Shown here: positions 1-13,166 of the stretch, in pieces | Layout of the letters: every line of letters begins with the position of its first letter | Position numbering within the stretch: the stretch's first letter is position 1 | Origin: Acidobacteriota bacterium | GTDB lineage: Bacteria > Acidobacteriota > Thermoanaerobaculia > Multivoradales > JBCCEF01 | Assembly: GCA_039028635.1 (NCBI GenBank) | Contig: JBCCHV010000023.1 | Coordinates: 21,998-85,997 of the forward strand | Reading direction: 5' to 3' | Length of the DNA: 64,000 nt | Notes under the pieces: model-generated | Told to the model about the DNA's origin: nothing | What the model saw: only the letters and a program-made list of their open reading frames with translations | Databases searched by the model: none | Position numbers and translations under genes: made by a program

Positions 1-2277
<2,277 letters not shown>

Positions 2278-2334
2278 CCCGATCGCCGCTGGCGTTTCCA
2301 GGCTCCACCCGAAGACCGTTCGGAAACAGAGACG

Positions 2335-4875
<2,541 letters not shown>

Positions 4876-4912
4876 TGGCCGGACCCCTCTCCGCCTCCTT
4901 CACGAAGAACCT

Positions 4913-5491
4913 TTGAGCCTTCCGGGCGAGGAGGTTCCTGCGCCGGAACCGGGTCGCCTCTACCGCCTCGCCTGGTGGTTCTATCTCGTCCTGGCCTTGG
5001 TCGCCCTGCTCTGGATCGGCCTGCGTGACGACACTATTTCGGTGGCCCTGTTCTGGAATGCCGAAAGTTGGTGGATCGACCTCCTGGTCGGAATCTCCGG
5101 CGGCGGCCTCCTCTTGGGCCTCTGGCATCTAGCGGCTCGCTTCTCCCGTCTGGCGCGCGACCTCGAGCTTCAGCTCGGTCGCCTTCTCGGTCGCCTCGAG
5201 GCCCCGGAGGCGGTCGCCCTGGCGGTGGTCTCGGGAATCGGCGAGGAGCTGTTCTTTCGCGGCGCTCTCCAGGGCTCTGTCGGCTGGTTCTGGGCCACCT
5301 TGGTCTTCGCCCTGGTTCACACCGGTCCGGGATCGGCGTTGCGTCTGTGGGGAATCTTCGCGGCTCTCGCCGGTGGCCTCTTCGGTGCTCTTTTGATCTG
5401 GCGTGGAAACCTTTTGGCCCCGGTGGTCGCCCATTTCCTCGTCAATGCGGTCAATTTGCTCCGAATCGCTCGCCGGAACCCTGCAGTCTGA
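4913..5491 (+). CDS. CPBP-family intramembrane glutamic endopeptidase
   Basis: Predicted membrane protease of the CPBP (Abi/CAAX-processing-like) family, 192 aa. It has hydrophobic segments near residues 20-40, 50-75, 105-150 and 155-185. The family signature EExxxR is present as EELFFR at residues 111-116. A downstream His (ALVHTG) and the HFLVNAVN segment fit the remaining conserved positions. Substrates of this family are mostly unknown, and roles in prenyl-protein processing and bacteriocin immunity have been proposed. The start is a TTG codon 37 bp after gyrA, because no in-frame ATG lies upstream and the predicted N-terminus is a plausible cytoplasmic leader. It may be read through from gyrBA. 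Confidence 0.85.
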   Translation: MSLPGEEVPAPEPGRLYRLAWWFYLVLALVALLWIGLRDDTISVALFWNAESWWIDLLVGISGGGLLLGLWHLAARFSRLARDLELQLGRLLGRLEAPEAVALAVVSGIGEELFFRGALQGSVGWFWATLVFALVHTGPGSALRLWGIFAALAGGLFGALLIWRGNLLAPVVAHFLVNAVNLLRIARRNPAV

Positions 5492-5561
5492 GGCCGGAAG
5501 CTCTCTGCTAGACTCCCCGTCCCTTGTCTTGACCGTCCGAGGACCGACCGAGGAATCAGCC

Positions 5562-6950
5562 ATGGCGACGCAATCGCAAGACGTACTCGACCGCGTCGAG
5601 AACAACCGCGAACAGTACCTGGAAGAGCTCAAGGACTACCTGCGCATTCCCTCCGTTTCGACCGATCCCGAGTTCAAACCGGAGGTCTTGCGCTGCGCCC
5701 GATTCCTGCTCGACAAGATGAAGTCTGCAGGCCTCGACGGCGAGCTCATCGAGACCGAGGGCAACCCCTTGGTCTACGCCGAGTGGAACGGCGCACCGGG
5801 TAAGCCGACGATTCTCTTCTACGGCCACTATGACGTTCAGCCCGTCGATCCGATCGAGGAGTGGCGCAACCCACCCTTCGAGCCGACCCTCGAGGGCGAC
5901 AAGCTGGTGGCGCGCGGCGCCACCGACGACAAAGGCCAATCCTACTGTCATCTCAAGGCTGTCGAAGCGATGCTCTCGGAGCGCGGCGAGCTGCCGGTCA
6001 ACGTCAAGTTCATCGTCGAAGGGGAGGAGGAGTCCGGCGGCGAGGCGATCGACGCCTACGTCAAGGCCGATGCCGGCCAGCGCCTGGCGGCGGACTGCGT
6101 GATCATCTCCGACAGCTCGATGTACTCTCCCGGCCAGCCGTCGATCATCTACGGCCTCAAAGGCCTGGCCTACATGGAGATCAAGGTCACGGGACCCAAC
6201 CGTGATCTGCACTCGGGGACCTTCGGCGGCGCCGTCGACAATCCCCTCAACGTGCTCTCGACGATGGTTGCCAGCCTGCGGGATCCCAAGACCGGCCGCA
6301 TTCTGATTCCGGGTTTCTACGATGATGTGGTCGAGCTCGCCGAGTGGGAGCGTCGCGAGTCGGCCGCTCTGCCCTTCGACGAAGACGAGTACCGTCAAGA
6401 GCTTGGTGTCGAAGCGCTGTTTGGTGAAGAGGGCTACACCACCCGCGAGCGCGCCTGGGGTCGACCCACCTGCGACGTCAACGGCATCTTCGGTGGCTAC
6501 CAAGGAAAAGGTGCCAAGACCGTGCTGCCGTCCTGGGGCGGTGCCAAGGTTTCGATGCGGTTGGTGCCGAATCAGGATCCGGACAAGATCGCGCGTCTCT
6601 TCGAAGAACACCTGCGCGCCATCGCGCCGCCCAGCGTCGATCTCGAGGTGACCTATCTTCACGGTGGCGAGGCGGTGGTCGTCGATGCTGAAGGGCCGAT
6701 CGCCGAAGCCGCCATGGACGCCCTCGAGGCGACCTGGGGCAAGCGGCCCGTGCGAGTGCGAGAAGGCGGCTCGATTCCGATCGTCTCGACCTTCGCGCAG
6801 GTGCTCGAGATCCCGGTTCTGCTGATGGGTTTCGGCCTCGAGGATGACCGCCTGCACTCGCCGAACGAGAAGTTCAATCTGGAGAACTACTATGCCGGCA
6901 TTCGCTCCATCGTCCATTTGATGGACAAACTCGGAGCGCTGTCGGCCTGA
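5562..6950 (+). CDS. M20-family metallopeptidase (dipeptidase-like)
   Basis: Cytoplasmic zinc-dependent peptidase of the M20/M25/M40 family, 462 aa, close to the usual length of about 450. Metal ligands and catalytic residues are recognisable in order: GHYDVQP (His, catalytic Asp), GATDDKGQ (bridging Asp), EGEEESGG (catalytic Glu and ligand), SDSSMYSPG (Asp) and the C-terminal LHSPNEKF (His). The insertion between catalytic halves corresponds to the M20 dimerisation domain (LHSGTFGGAVDNP). The start is ATG 5562 preceded by GAGGAA; a longer open frame extends upstream to 5403 but would overlap the preceding gene and adds no recognisable sequence. Likely role is dipeptide or small peptide hydrolysis. 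Exact substrate is not predictable. Confidence 0.92.
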   Translation: MATQSQDVLDRVENNREQYLEELKDYLRIPSVSTDPEFKPEVLRCARFLLDKMKSAGLDGELIETEGNPLVYAEWNGAPGKPTILFYGHYDVQPVDPIEEWRNPPFEPTLEGDKLVARGATDDKGQSYCHLKAVEAMLSERGELPVNVKFIVEGEEESGGEAIDAYVKADAGQRLAADCVIISDSSMYSPGQPSIIYGLKGLAYMEIKVTGPNRDLHSGTFGGAVDNPLNVLSTMVASLRDPKTGRILIPGFYDDVVELAEWERRESAALPFDEDEYRQELGVEALFGEEGYTTRERAWGRPTCDVNGIFGGYQGKGAKTVLPSWGGAKVSMRLVPNQDPDKIARLFEEHLRAIAPPSVDLEVTYLHGGEAVVVDAEGPIAEAAMDALEATWGKRPVRVREGGSIPIVSTFAQVLEIPVLLMGFGLEDDRLHSPNEKFNLENYYAGIRSIVHLMDKLGALSA

Positions 6951-7059
6951 GCACCGGAATTCCCCGGAGCGCTGACCACGAGGACCCCCTGGCCATGATT
7001 TCCGAGCCTGACGAACCTTCATCCACGACGCTCCCGCGAAGGGTGAAAGGGGTCTTCCG

Positions 7060-7620
7060 ATGAGTGACAGCACGGGCATTGAACGCGAGCTCAAGTTCCG
7101 CGCCGTCGGCCTCGACGAGCTGCGCGACCGCCTGCTCGAGCTCGATGCCGAACGCATGGGACCGGGAGCCCTCGAGGACAACCTGATCTTCGATCAGGAA
7201 GGTCGCCTCGAAACCGCCGGCTGCGTGCTGCGGCTGCGGCGCGACGGCAAGGGTGCCTATCTCACCTACAAGGGTCCGGCGACCTTCGAGGGGCGGACCA
7301 AGATCCGCGAGGAGCACGAGACCACCCTCGGCGATCCCGATGCCGTTCACAAGCTCTTCGAGAGCCTCGGCTTCGAAATCGTCAAGCGCTACCAAAAGAT
7401 GCGCGAGACCTGGCAGCTCGGTGGCGTGACCATCGCCCTCGATCACACCCCGATCGGCGATTTCGCGGAGTTCGAGGGGGAAGGTGCCGAGACCGTCGCC
7501 CGGCGCTGCAACCTCGATCCCGAGAGCGCCGAGCGGCGCTCCTACCTGCGGCTCTATGCCGATCACCTCAAGGAGAACCCGGACGCTCCGCCGGACATGG
7601 TGTTCAGCGATCGCGGCTGA
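7060..7620 (+). CDS. CYTH-domain protein (class IV adenylate cyclase / triphosphatase-like)
   Basis: 186-aa protein of the CYTH triphosphate tunnel superfamily. The signature ExExK is at residues 8-12 (ERELK). Further charged motifs fit the tunnel strands: RLRRDG, LTYKGP, KIREEHET, KRYQKMRETW, ALDHTPIGDFAEFEG. Members bind triphosphates with divalent metal and act as class IV adenylate cyclases (CyaB), thiamine triphosphatases or inorganic triphosphatases; the sequence alone does not decide between them. An AAAGGGG stretch upstream may serve as the ribosome binding site. It is followed 45 bp later by a sugar nucleotidyltransferase and probably shares a transcript. Confidence 0.9.
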   Translation: MSDSTGIERELKFRAVGLDELRDRLLELDAERMGPGALEDNLIFDQEGRLETAGCVLRLRRDGKGAYLTYKGPATFEGRTKIREEHETTLGDPDAVHKLFESLGFEIVKRYQKMRETWQLGGVTIALDHTPIGDFAEFEGEGAETVARRCNLDPESAERRSYLRLYADHLKENPDAPPDMVFSDRG

Positions 7621-7665
7621 CCGGAGCCGACGCGCCGACCGCGACGCTGCTACTCCACCCAAACC

Positions 7666-8712
7666 TTGACCCGGATTCGCGCTCTCGTCCTGACCGCCGG
7701 CCGCGGCGTTCGCCTGCGGCCGTTGACGGACACCATGCCGAAGCCGCTTCTGCCGGTGGCGGGCATGCCCATCGCCGGCTACACCCTGGCGCGCCTGGCG
7801 CGGGCCGGCGTCGAGGCGGCGGCCCTCAATCTGCATCATCTCGGCGATCAAATTCGCCACCACTTCGGCGAGGCCTTCGCCGGCATGCCCCTGACCTACT
7901 CCGAAGAACCGGAGCTGCTCGGCACGCTGGGGGCCCTCCACCCGCTGCGGGATTTCCTCTCGCAGGCCGAGCTGGTGGTGGTGATCAACGGTGACAGTCT
8001 GTGCCGGTGGCCCCTCAAGCAGCTCATCCGGCGCCATCGCGCGAGCGGGGCGGTGGCCACCCTGATGCTGGCACGGGAACCCGATGCGGACACCTACGGG
8101 GGTGGCGTGGCGATCGACAAAAAGGGGCGAATCCTGGGTTTTCGCGGCGCCGGTGCGGAGCGTGGCGAGGTCGCCCACCGACTGGTTTTCGCCGGCGCCC
8201 AGATTCTCTCGCCGCGCCTGCTGCGCCATGTCGACGTCGGTCCCGGCGACACCGTCGGCGATCTCCTCATGCCCCTGCTCGAGAAGGACGCCCATTTCCA
8301 CGCCGTGCCATCCCGCCGTCGCTGGCACGACCTCGGCACTCCCCAGCGCTATCTCACCGGCGCCCTCGACTGGTGCCGCGGTACCGGACCGGAACGCCTC
8401 TGGCGGCGCTCCTGGGTTTCGAGCGAAGCCGCCGTCGACCGCTCATCGCGCCTGCGGCGTGCTTCGGTGGAGGTTGGAGCGCGGGTCGAGGGTGGCGCCG
8501 TCCTCGAACGTACCCTGGTGCTGCCCGGCGGGCAGGTGCGAGGCGGTAGCCGGGTGCGCGACGTCATCCTGGCGCCGGACACCGAGCTGCCGGCCGCCAG
8601 CCGAGTCGACCGACGACTGGTCAGTCCGGCCCGCGAGGGTGTTCCGCCGGCGCCGCAGGACTCCCGGGTCGGCAATCTCCTCTACACCCCGATCCTGGCG
8701 GAGAACCCGTGA
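7666..8712 (+). CDS. Sugar-1-phosphate nucleotidyltransferase
   Basis: 348-aa NDP-sugar pyrophosphorylase with an N-terminal Rossmann-like nucleotidyltransferase domain. The signature is AGRGVRLRPLT followed by MPKPLLPV, with the metal-binding NGDS at about residue 109 and the substrate motif HDLGTPQRY near 225. The last ~110 residues look like a short left-handed beta-helix (repeated VEVGARVEGGAVLERT, PGGQVRGGSRV), as in GlmU/RmlA-long or mannose-1-phosphate guanylyltransferases. It supplies activated sugars for envelope or glycan synthesis; MurU-like and GDP-mannose-type activities cannot be separated here. The start is TTG at 7666, since the family motif begins only a few residues in. Its stop overlaps the GTG of the next gene by 4 bp, so the two are translationally coupled. 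Confidence 0.88.
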   Translation: MTRIRALVLTAGRGVRLRPLTDTMPKPLLPVAGMPIAGYTLARLARAGVEAAALNLHHLGDQIRHHFGEAFAGMPLTYSEEPELLGTLGALHPLRDFLSQAELVVVINGDSLCRWPLKQLIRRHRASGAVATLMLAREPDADTYGGGVAIDKKGRILGFRGAGAERGEVAHRLVFAGAQILSPRLLRHVDVGPGDTVGDLLMPLLEKDAHFHAVPSRRRWHDLGTPQRYLTGALDWCRGTGPERLWRRSWVSSEAAVDRSSRLRRASVEVGARVEGGAVLERTLVLPGGQVRGGSRVRDVILAPDTELPAASRVDRRLVSPAREGVPPAPQDSRVGNLLYTPILAENP

Positions 8713-9365
8713 CCTACCGCCTGCTGGTGTTCGATTGGGACGGTACCGTGATGGACTCCGTCGGCACCATCGTGACCTGCGCCGAGGCGACCCTCGAAAC
8801 CCTCGGCCTCGAGTCGCCGCCGGAGGACCATCTGCGCGGCGCCATCGGGCTCGGACTGCGCGAGACTGTCGAGCACCTCCAGCCGGGCTGCGACGAGGCC
8901 ACCGCCGAGCGCATCGTCGAGACCTATCGCGAGCTCTGGCTGTCGACCTACCGCTTCCACCCCAGTCCCTTTCCCGCCGCCGAAGCCGTCCTGACGGAGC
9001 TGGCGGAACGCGACTACCTGCTCGCCGTCGCCACCGGCAAGAGCCGCCGCGGCCTCGATCGAGATCTCGCCGCCACCGGCTTCGAGCGCTTCTTCCACGC
9101 CAGCCGCACGCCCGACGAAAGTCACACCAAACCGCATCCCCACATGCTTCTGGAACTGCTCGACGAGCTCGGCGCGACCGCCGGCGAAACCCTGATGATC
9201 GGCGACAGTCGGTGGGATCTCGAGATGGCGCGCAGCGCCGGCACCGAAGCCCTCGGAGTGACCAGCGGTAGTGAGCCCGAGGCGAGTTTGAAACGCTTCG
9301 CTCCGGTGGCCTGCCTGGCCGGCATCGGCGACCTGCCGGAGTGGCTCTCGGAGGTCTCCCGGTGA
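8709..9365 (+). CDS. HAD-IA family phosphatase (phosphoglycolate phosphatase-like)
   Basis: 218-aa haloacid-dehalogenase superfamily hydrolase. Motif I is FDWDGTVMDS (nucleophile Asp9, Asp11), motif II is the ATGKS segment, motif III is the Lys in SHTKPHP, and motif IV is GDSRWD. The four-helix cap between motifs I and II marks subclass IA, as in phosphoglycolate phosphatase Gph. Likely a cytoplasmic small-molecule phosphatase. The GTG start lies inside the stop codon of the nucleotidyltransferase (GTGA overlap), which suggests a linked role in sugar-phosphate metabolism, although this is inference. Confidence 0.9.
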   Translation: MTYRLLVFDWDGTVMDSVGTIVTCAEATLETLGLESPPEDHLRGAIGLGLRETVEHLQPGCDEATAERIVETYRELWLSTYRFHPSPFPAAEAVLTELAERDYLLAVATGKSRRGLDRDLAATGFERFFHASRTPDESHTKPHPHMLLELLDELGATAGETLMIGDSRWDLEMARSAGTEALGVTSGSEPEASLKRFAPVACLAGIGDLPEWLSEVSR

Positions 9366-9408
9366 GGTACGATTCGGCCGTGTTCGCCGCTTCTGGGAGC
9401 CCCCGCCA

Positions 9409-10731
9409 TTGAGCCACCAAAACAAAGTCTTCGTTCTCGATACCTCGGTCATCCTCTACGACCACAACGCCCTCGACAGCTTCGAAGAGCATGACGTCGC
9501 CATACCCCTGACGGTGCTCGAGGAGCTCGATCGCTTCAAGAAGGGCAGCAGCGTGCTGAACCGCAACGCCCGCGAGTTCATTCGCCGGCTGGACGAGTTC
9601 GCCGGCGACAATCTGCTGCGCGAGTGGATTCCCCTCAACGGCGCCAGCCGCGGCAGTGTCAAGGTGATCGTGCCGCAGAAGGACGACGAGACGGCCCGCC
9701 GCCTGTTCGGCGCCGACAACGACCACCGCATCCTCGATGCCGCCCTCGGACTCAAGTCCCAGGTCGGTGAGCGGCGCGTCGTGCTGGTTTCCAAGGACAT
9801 CAACTTGCGCCTCAAGGCGCGCGCCCTGGAGCTGCCGGCGGAGGACTACAAGCACATCAAGATCGAGGACCTCGAGAACCTCTATCGCGGTCGCAGCGAG
9901 GTCGCCCTGGCCGACCCCGACGCCATGGGGCGGCTGCACAGCGAGGGCTTCTTGCCCTGGGAAGAGGTCAGCGAGGAACAGCCCCAGGCCAACCACTTCT
10001 ACATTTTGAGCTGCCAGCAGAGCTCGGCCCTGGCGCGCTACAACGCCCGGCGCGGAGGTCTCGAGCGCATCGTCAAGGAGCCGGCCTACGGGGTGACGCC
10101 GCGCAACGCCGAGCAGACCTTCGCCCTCCATGCTCTGCGCTCCGAGGACATTCCGCTGGTCACCCTCACCGGCCCCGCCGGCACCGGCAAGACCCTGATC
10201 GCCCTCGCCGGGGCGCTCGAGCAGAGCCGCTCCTTCCGGCAGATCTTCCTCGCTCGGCCGATCGTGCCGTTGTCGAACAAGGACCTCGGCTATCTCCCCG
10301 GTGACGTGCAGTCGAAGATCACGCCGTACATGCAGCCGCTGTGGGACAACCTGCGCTTCATCAAGAACCAGTTCGACGCCGCCAGCCGGGCATTCAAGCG
10401 CCTCGACGAGATGATCGAGAAGGAGAAGATCGAGGTCATTCCCCTGGCCTACATCCGGGGGCGCAGCTTTTCGCGCTGCCTGTTCATCGTCGACGAAGCC
10501 CAGAACCTCACGCCGCACGAGATCAAGACCATCATCACCCGCGCCGGCGAAGGCACCAAGATCGTGCTCACCGGCGACATCTTCCAGATCGATACGCCCT
10601 ACCTCGACACGCGCAGCAACGGGCTGTCGTACTTGATCGACCGCCTGAAGGGCAATCCCCTCTACGCTCACGTCAATCTCGAGAAGGGCGAGCGCTCGGA
10701 CCTCGCCAACCTGGCGAGCGAGCTGCTGTAG
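9409..10731 (+). CDS. PIN-domain PhoH-family ATPase
   Basis: 440-aa two-domain protein of the PhoH2/YlaK type. Residues 1-150 form a PIN nuclease domain (VLDTSVILYD, the Glu in LEELDRF, GADNDHRILDAA and VLVSKDINLR supplying the acidic residues). From about residue 230 follows the PhoH ATPase with Walker A GPAGTGKT near 256, the segment GYLPGDVQSKITPYMQPLWD, and Walker B LFIVDEAQN with TGD (sensor). Known PhoH2 proteins are RNA helicases/RNases. Here TTG is the start, preceded by GGGAG; no in-frame ATG precedes the PIN domain. A GC-rich hairpin follows 12 bp after the stop. Confidence 0.93.
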   Translation: MSHQNKVFVLDTSVILYDHNALDSFEEHDVAIPLTVLEELDRFKKGSSVLNRNAREFIRRLDEFAGDNLLREWIPLNGASRGSVKVIVPQKDDETARRLFGADNDHRILDAALGLKSQVGERRVVLVSKDINLRLKARALELPAEDYKHIKIEDLENLYRGRSEVALADPDAMGRLHSEGFLPWEEVSEEQPQANHFYILSCQQSSALARYNARRGGLERIVKEPAYGVTPRNAEQTFALHALRSEDIPLVTLTGPAGTGKTLIALAGALEQSRSFRQIFLARPIVPLSNKDLGYLPGDVQSKITPYMQPLWDNLRFIKNQFDAASRAFKRLDEMIEKEKIEVIPLAYIRGRSFSRCLFIVDEAQNLTPHEIKTIITRAGEGTKIVLTGDIFQIDTPYLDTRSNGLSYLIDRLKGNPLYAHVNLEKGERSDLANLASELL

Positions 10732-11097
10732 ACGTCTGTTTCAGGGGGGCTGGGCGCCCCCCTCAAGCCAACGCACATGTCGTTGGCTTTCACCCCTGGC
10801 CGGGCGCCCCCGTCCTCGGCGCCCTCTGGGCGCCGCCTCGCGCTTTTCGCGCTCGGAGTCAGATGCTTTGTAGCATCTTGACTTCTTGTTGCAGAGGGTA
10901 GGGGCGCTTCTAGGTGTTCTTCAGCGCTGTGGGCCTGGTCGGCTCCACCTCGGCGTTCGCCGTCTCGCGCTTTGCGCTCGGAGTTCTCACGGAATGTTCA
11001 CTTTTGGCCCTTGGGTCGAGCGGCAGGGGCCCGTCTCGGGGGGTGGCTCGTATGATTTGGCGACGGGGCGTTTTCGCCTGGTCTGAAAGGAGCGATC
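10732..11097. other. Intergenic region made of consecutive hairpins
   Basis: 366 bp with no credible gene. It contains successive inverted repeats: 10743-10763; 10765-10789 (AAGCCAACG / CGTTGGCTT, 9 bp, loop 7); 10817-10835 (CGGCGCCC / GGGCGCCG, loop TCT); 10839-10851 (CGCG pairs); and 10857-10883 (AGTC-AGATGCT / AGCATCT-T-GACT, 11 bp with one bulge, loop TTGT). A shorter echo of the CGGCG..CGCCG plus CTCGCGCTTT..GCGCTCGGAGT module recurs at about 10949-10987. The end of the region carries AAAGGAG, the ribosome binding site of the next gene. Confidence 0.6.
10743..10763 (+). terminator. GC-rich hairpin after the PIN-PhoH gene
   Basis: Perfect 8-bp stem AGGGGGGC / GCCCCCCT with a 5-nt loop, 12 bp after the stop codon. 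There is no U-tract, so it may be an intrinsic terminator of the weak type or an mRNA-stabilising hairpin. Confidence 0.5.
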
Positions 11098-11610
11098 ATG
11101 GAGCGTCGATGGGTGAAGGTTGTTCTGCTGTCTGCCGCGATTCTCATCGCCGGGTTTGCCTTCGGTGAGGAGGAGGTCGCGACGGCGACTTTCTCGATGT
11201 ATTGCTACTGGACCGGCGAGGCGACGCTCGGCCGGGTCGATGGGGTGGTGGCGTCGCGCATCGGCCACTGGGGGGGAGCCGAGATCGTGCAGGTCGACTA
11301 TGACCCGCAGAGGACCGATGTTCCCGAGCTGGTCGCGGCGCTGCGGACGCAGCGCTCGTTCGACAGCGTGATGCTGCCGGCCGGCACGGAGGTATCGGGA
11401 TTGAGTGAGTCGACGCCGCGACGGGAGGTCACCGGCGAGCCGCATTTCATTCCTTCGAAGCACTCGCTGCGGACCCGCTACCCTCGCCTTTGGCAGATCG
11501 GGCTGAGCGAAGCCCAGGCCATCGCCCTCAATAGCTGGAGCTATTTCGGGGGTGCCATGCCGGCGGTGTTGACGGCCGAGCAGCAGCGTCGCCTGGCCGA
11601 TGGCCGCTAG
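11098..11610 (+). CDS. Secreted MsrA-like domain protein
   Basis: 170-aa protein with a typical signal peptide (MERRWVK followed by a hydrophobic stretch to about residue 22). The mature part begins with a segment that resembles the methionine sulfoxide reductase A core: MYCYWTGEATLGRVDGV aligns with the GCFWgvE..f..lpGV motif, and VQVDYDPQ with the conserved V.V.YDP strand. The catalytic-position Cys is retained but the preceding Gly-Cys-Phe is changed to Tyr-Cys-Tyr, and the protein is shorter than MsrA (about 180-210 aa). It may be an extracytoplasmic repair enzyme or a diverged relative. Start chosen by the strong GAAAGGAG at proper spacing. The neighbour begins 18 bp downstream. Confidence 0.65.
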   Translation: MERRWVKVVLLSAAILIAGFAFGEEEVATATFSMYCYWTGEATLGRVDGVVASRIGHWGGAEIVQVDYDPQRTDVPELVAALRTQRSFDSVMLPAGTEVSGLSESTPRREVTGEPHFIPSKHSLRTRYPRLWQIGLSEAQAIALNSWSYFGGAMPAVLTAEQQRRLADGR

Positions 11611-11628
11611 GCGCGGTAGAAGAGAGCC

Positions 11629-13098
11629 ATGACGACTGCCGCGCCGCCGCCCACTCCGCCGGGGCGCCGTCTGCCGATTCCGGCGCTGCTCACCTTCGGG
11701 GCGGTGTTCCTCTCGATCTTGTGCGTCGGCAGCCTGGTGGCGCCATCGATTCTGGGCTTCGCGGAGCGGATCTATCTCGAGCTCCTCGACGACTCGAACC
11801 AACGCCAGGCGCGGGCGATGATTCAGTTCCTCGATCGGCGCCTGGCCTCGGGCCTGAGCCGCGACCAGGTCGCCGCCGAGTTCCAGAGCGCCATCGCCGG
11901 CACCGAGACGGACCGCGGCTATGTCTGTCTCATCGAGCAGGGCGAGGTGCGCTACGTCAGCCATCCGAACCAGGAGCAGCTCGGCATGCGGGTCAAGCCC
12001 GAGGCCCTGTTCGACCCCGGCATCGCGACCACCGCCCAGACGCCCTGGGACGCCTACCTTCGCGACGGCGCCACCGCGGCGGGACACCTGTCCTACGGTC
12101 CCGGCATGACCCAGGAGATGGTCTATTTCACCCAGGTGCCGGGCACCTCGTGGACCCTTTCGACGCACGAGAACCTGGCCCGGGTCGAAGACGAGCTGAG
12201 TGCTCTGCGCCGCAACCTGTTGCGCGGCTCGATGCTGATCGGCCTGCTCCTCGCCATTCCGGCCTCGGCCGCGGCGCGCATCGTCAGCCGCCGCAACGAG
12301 CGCCAGATCGAGCTGCGGGGAGAGCTCGAGCGACGCCTCCTTGAAGAAGAGGATCGCCGCAAGTCGGCAGAGCTCGAAGAGGCGCGTCAGCTCCAGCTCT
12401 CCCTTCTGCCGCGCCAGCTTCCGGAGCTGCCGGGGGTCGAGCTGGCAGCCCGAATGGAAACGGCCACCGAGGTCGGCGGCGACTATTACGACTTTTTGGT
12501 CGAGAACGACGACGAGCTGCTACTGGCGATCGGCGATGCCACCGGCCATGGCCTGCAAGCCGGCATGATGGCCACCGCCGTCAAGAGCCTGTTCGCCCTC
12601 TGTGCCCGGCAAAGGGATCTGGTGTCCGCCCTCGAGAGCATGGCCGAGGGGCTGCGTCGCATGCGTCTTGGGCGGCGCAACATGGCCTTCGCCCTGGCGC
12701 GCCTGAGCGATCGCCGCCTCGAGCTCGTCGGGGCCGGTATGCCGCCGGCGCTGGTCTATCGCGCCAGCGATGATCGCCTCGAGCGAATCTCTCTCGATGG
12801 CCTGCCCCTTGGCAGCCCGCTGCCCTTCCCCTATCAGCGACAGCAGGTCGATCTCACCGCCGGCGACCTGGTGTTGCTGAGCAGCGATGGCCTGCCCGAG
12901 GCCGGGGGAGCCGACCCTCTCGGCTACGAGGGTTGCGAACGGGCTTTCCTCGCCGCGGCGCGTCGGGACTCGCAGCCGGCGGCGGTGATCGCGACCATCC
13001 TCGATTCGCTGCGCGGCGAACCATCGCCGGCGTCCCGCGAGGCCCTGCCGGAGGCGCTGGAGGACGACGTCACGCTGCTGGTTCTGCGGGCCCGCTGA
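11629..13098 (+). CDS. Membrane-anchored SpoIIE/PP2C-type phosphatase with sensor domain
   Basis: 489-aa signalling protein. A transmembrane segment lies near residues 20-42 and a second near 200-220. They flank an extracytoplasmic domain of about 150 residues containing a Cache/sCache-like pattern (GYVCLIEQGEVRYVSHP, YFTQVPGTSWTL). A short coiled region (ERQIELRGELERRLLEEE) leads into the SpoIIE/RsbU catalytic domain, starting at LEEARQLQLSLLP. The metal-binding aspartates are in EVGGDYYDF, IGDATGHG and EDDVTLL. Such proteins dephosphorylate anti-sigma-antagonist (STAS) proteins in partner-switching pathways; no STAS or RsbW partner is encoded nearby. It is close to the secreted MsrA-like gene and possibly co-transcribed. 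Confidence 0.9.
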   Translation: MTTAAPPPTPPGRRLPIPALLTFGAVFLSILCVGSLVAPSILGFAERIYLELLDDSNQRQARAMIQFLDRRLASGLSRDQVAAEFQSAIAGTETDRGYVCLIEQGEVRYVSHPNQEQLGMRVKPEALFDPGIATTAQTPWDAYLRDGATAAGHLSYGPGMTQEMVYFTQVPGTSWTLSTHENLARVEDELSALRRNLLRGSMLIGLLLAIPASAAARIVSRRNERQIELRGELERRLLEEEDRRKSAELEEARQLQLSLLPRQLPELPGVELAARMETATEVGGDYYDFLVENDDELLLAIGDATGHGLQAGMMATAVKSLFALCARQRDLVSALESMAEGLRRMRLGRRNMAFALARLSDRRLELVGAGMPPALVYRASDDRLERISLDGLPLGSPLPFPYQRQQVDLTAGDLVLLSSDGLPEAGGADPLGYEGCERAFLAAARRDSQPAAVIATILDSLRGEPSPASREALPEALEDDVTLLVLRAR

Positions 13099-13166
13099 GT
13101 CGCCGTTCGGCGCCTTCAAGGGATAGACTCGGCACTCCACCGACGTCGTCATCCCTGGAGGAAATC

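Noticed and set aside
5403..5561. Longer start for the M20 peptidase
   Set aside because: It overlaps the CPBP protease gene in another frame, and the added residues do not match the family.
12933..13166. Longer start for the BNR propeller protein
   Set aside because: It lies within the SpoIIE phosphatase gene and hides the signal peptide; ATG 13167 has a strong ribosome binding site.
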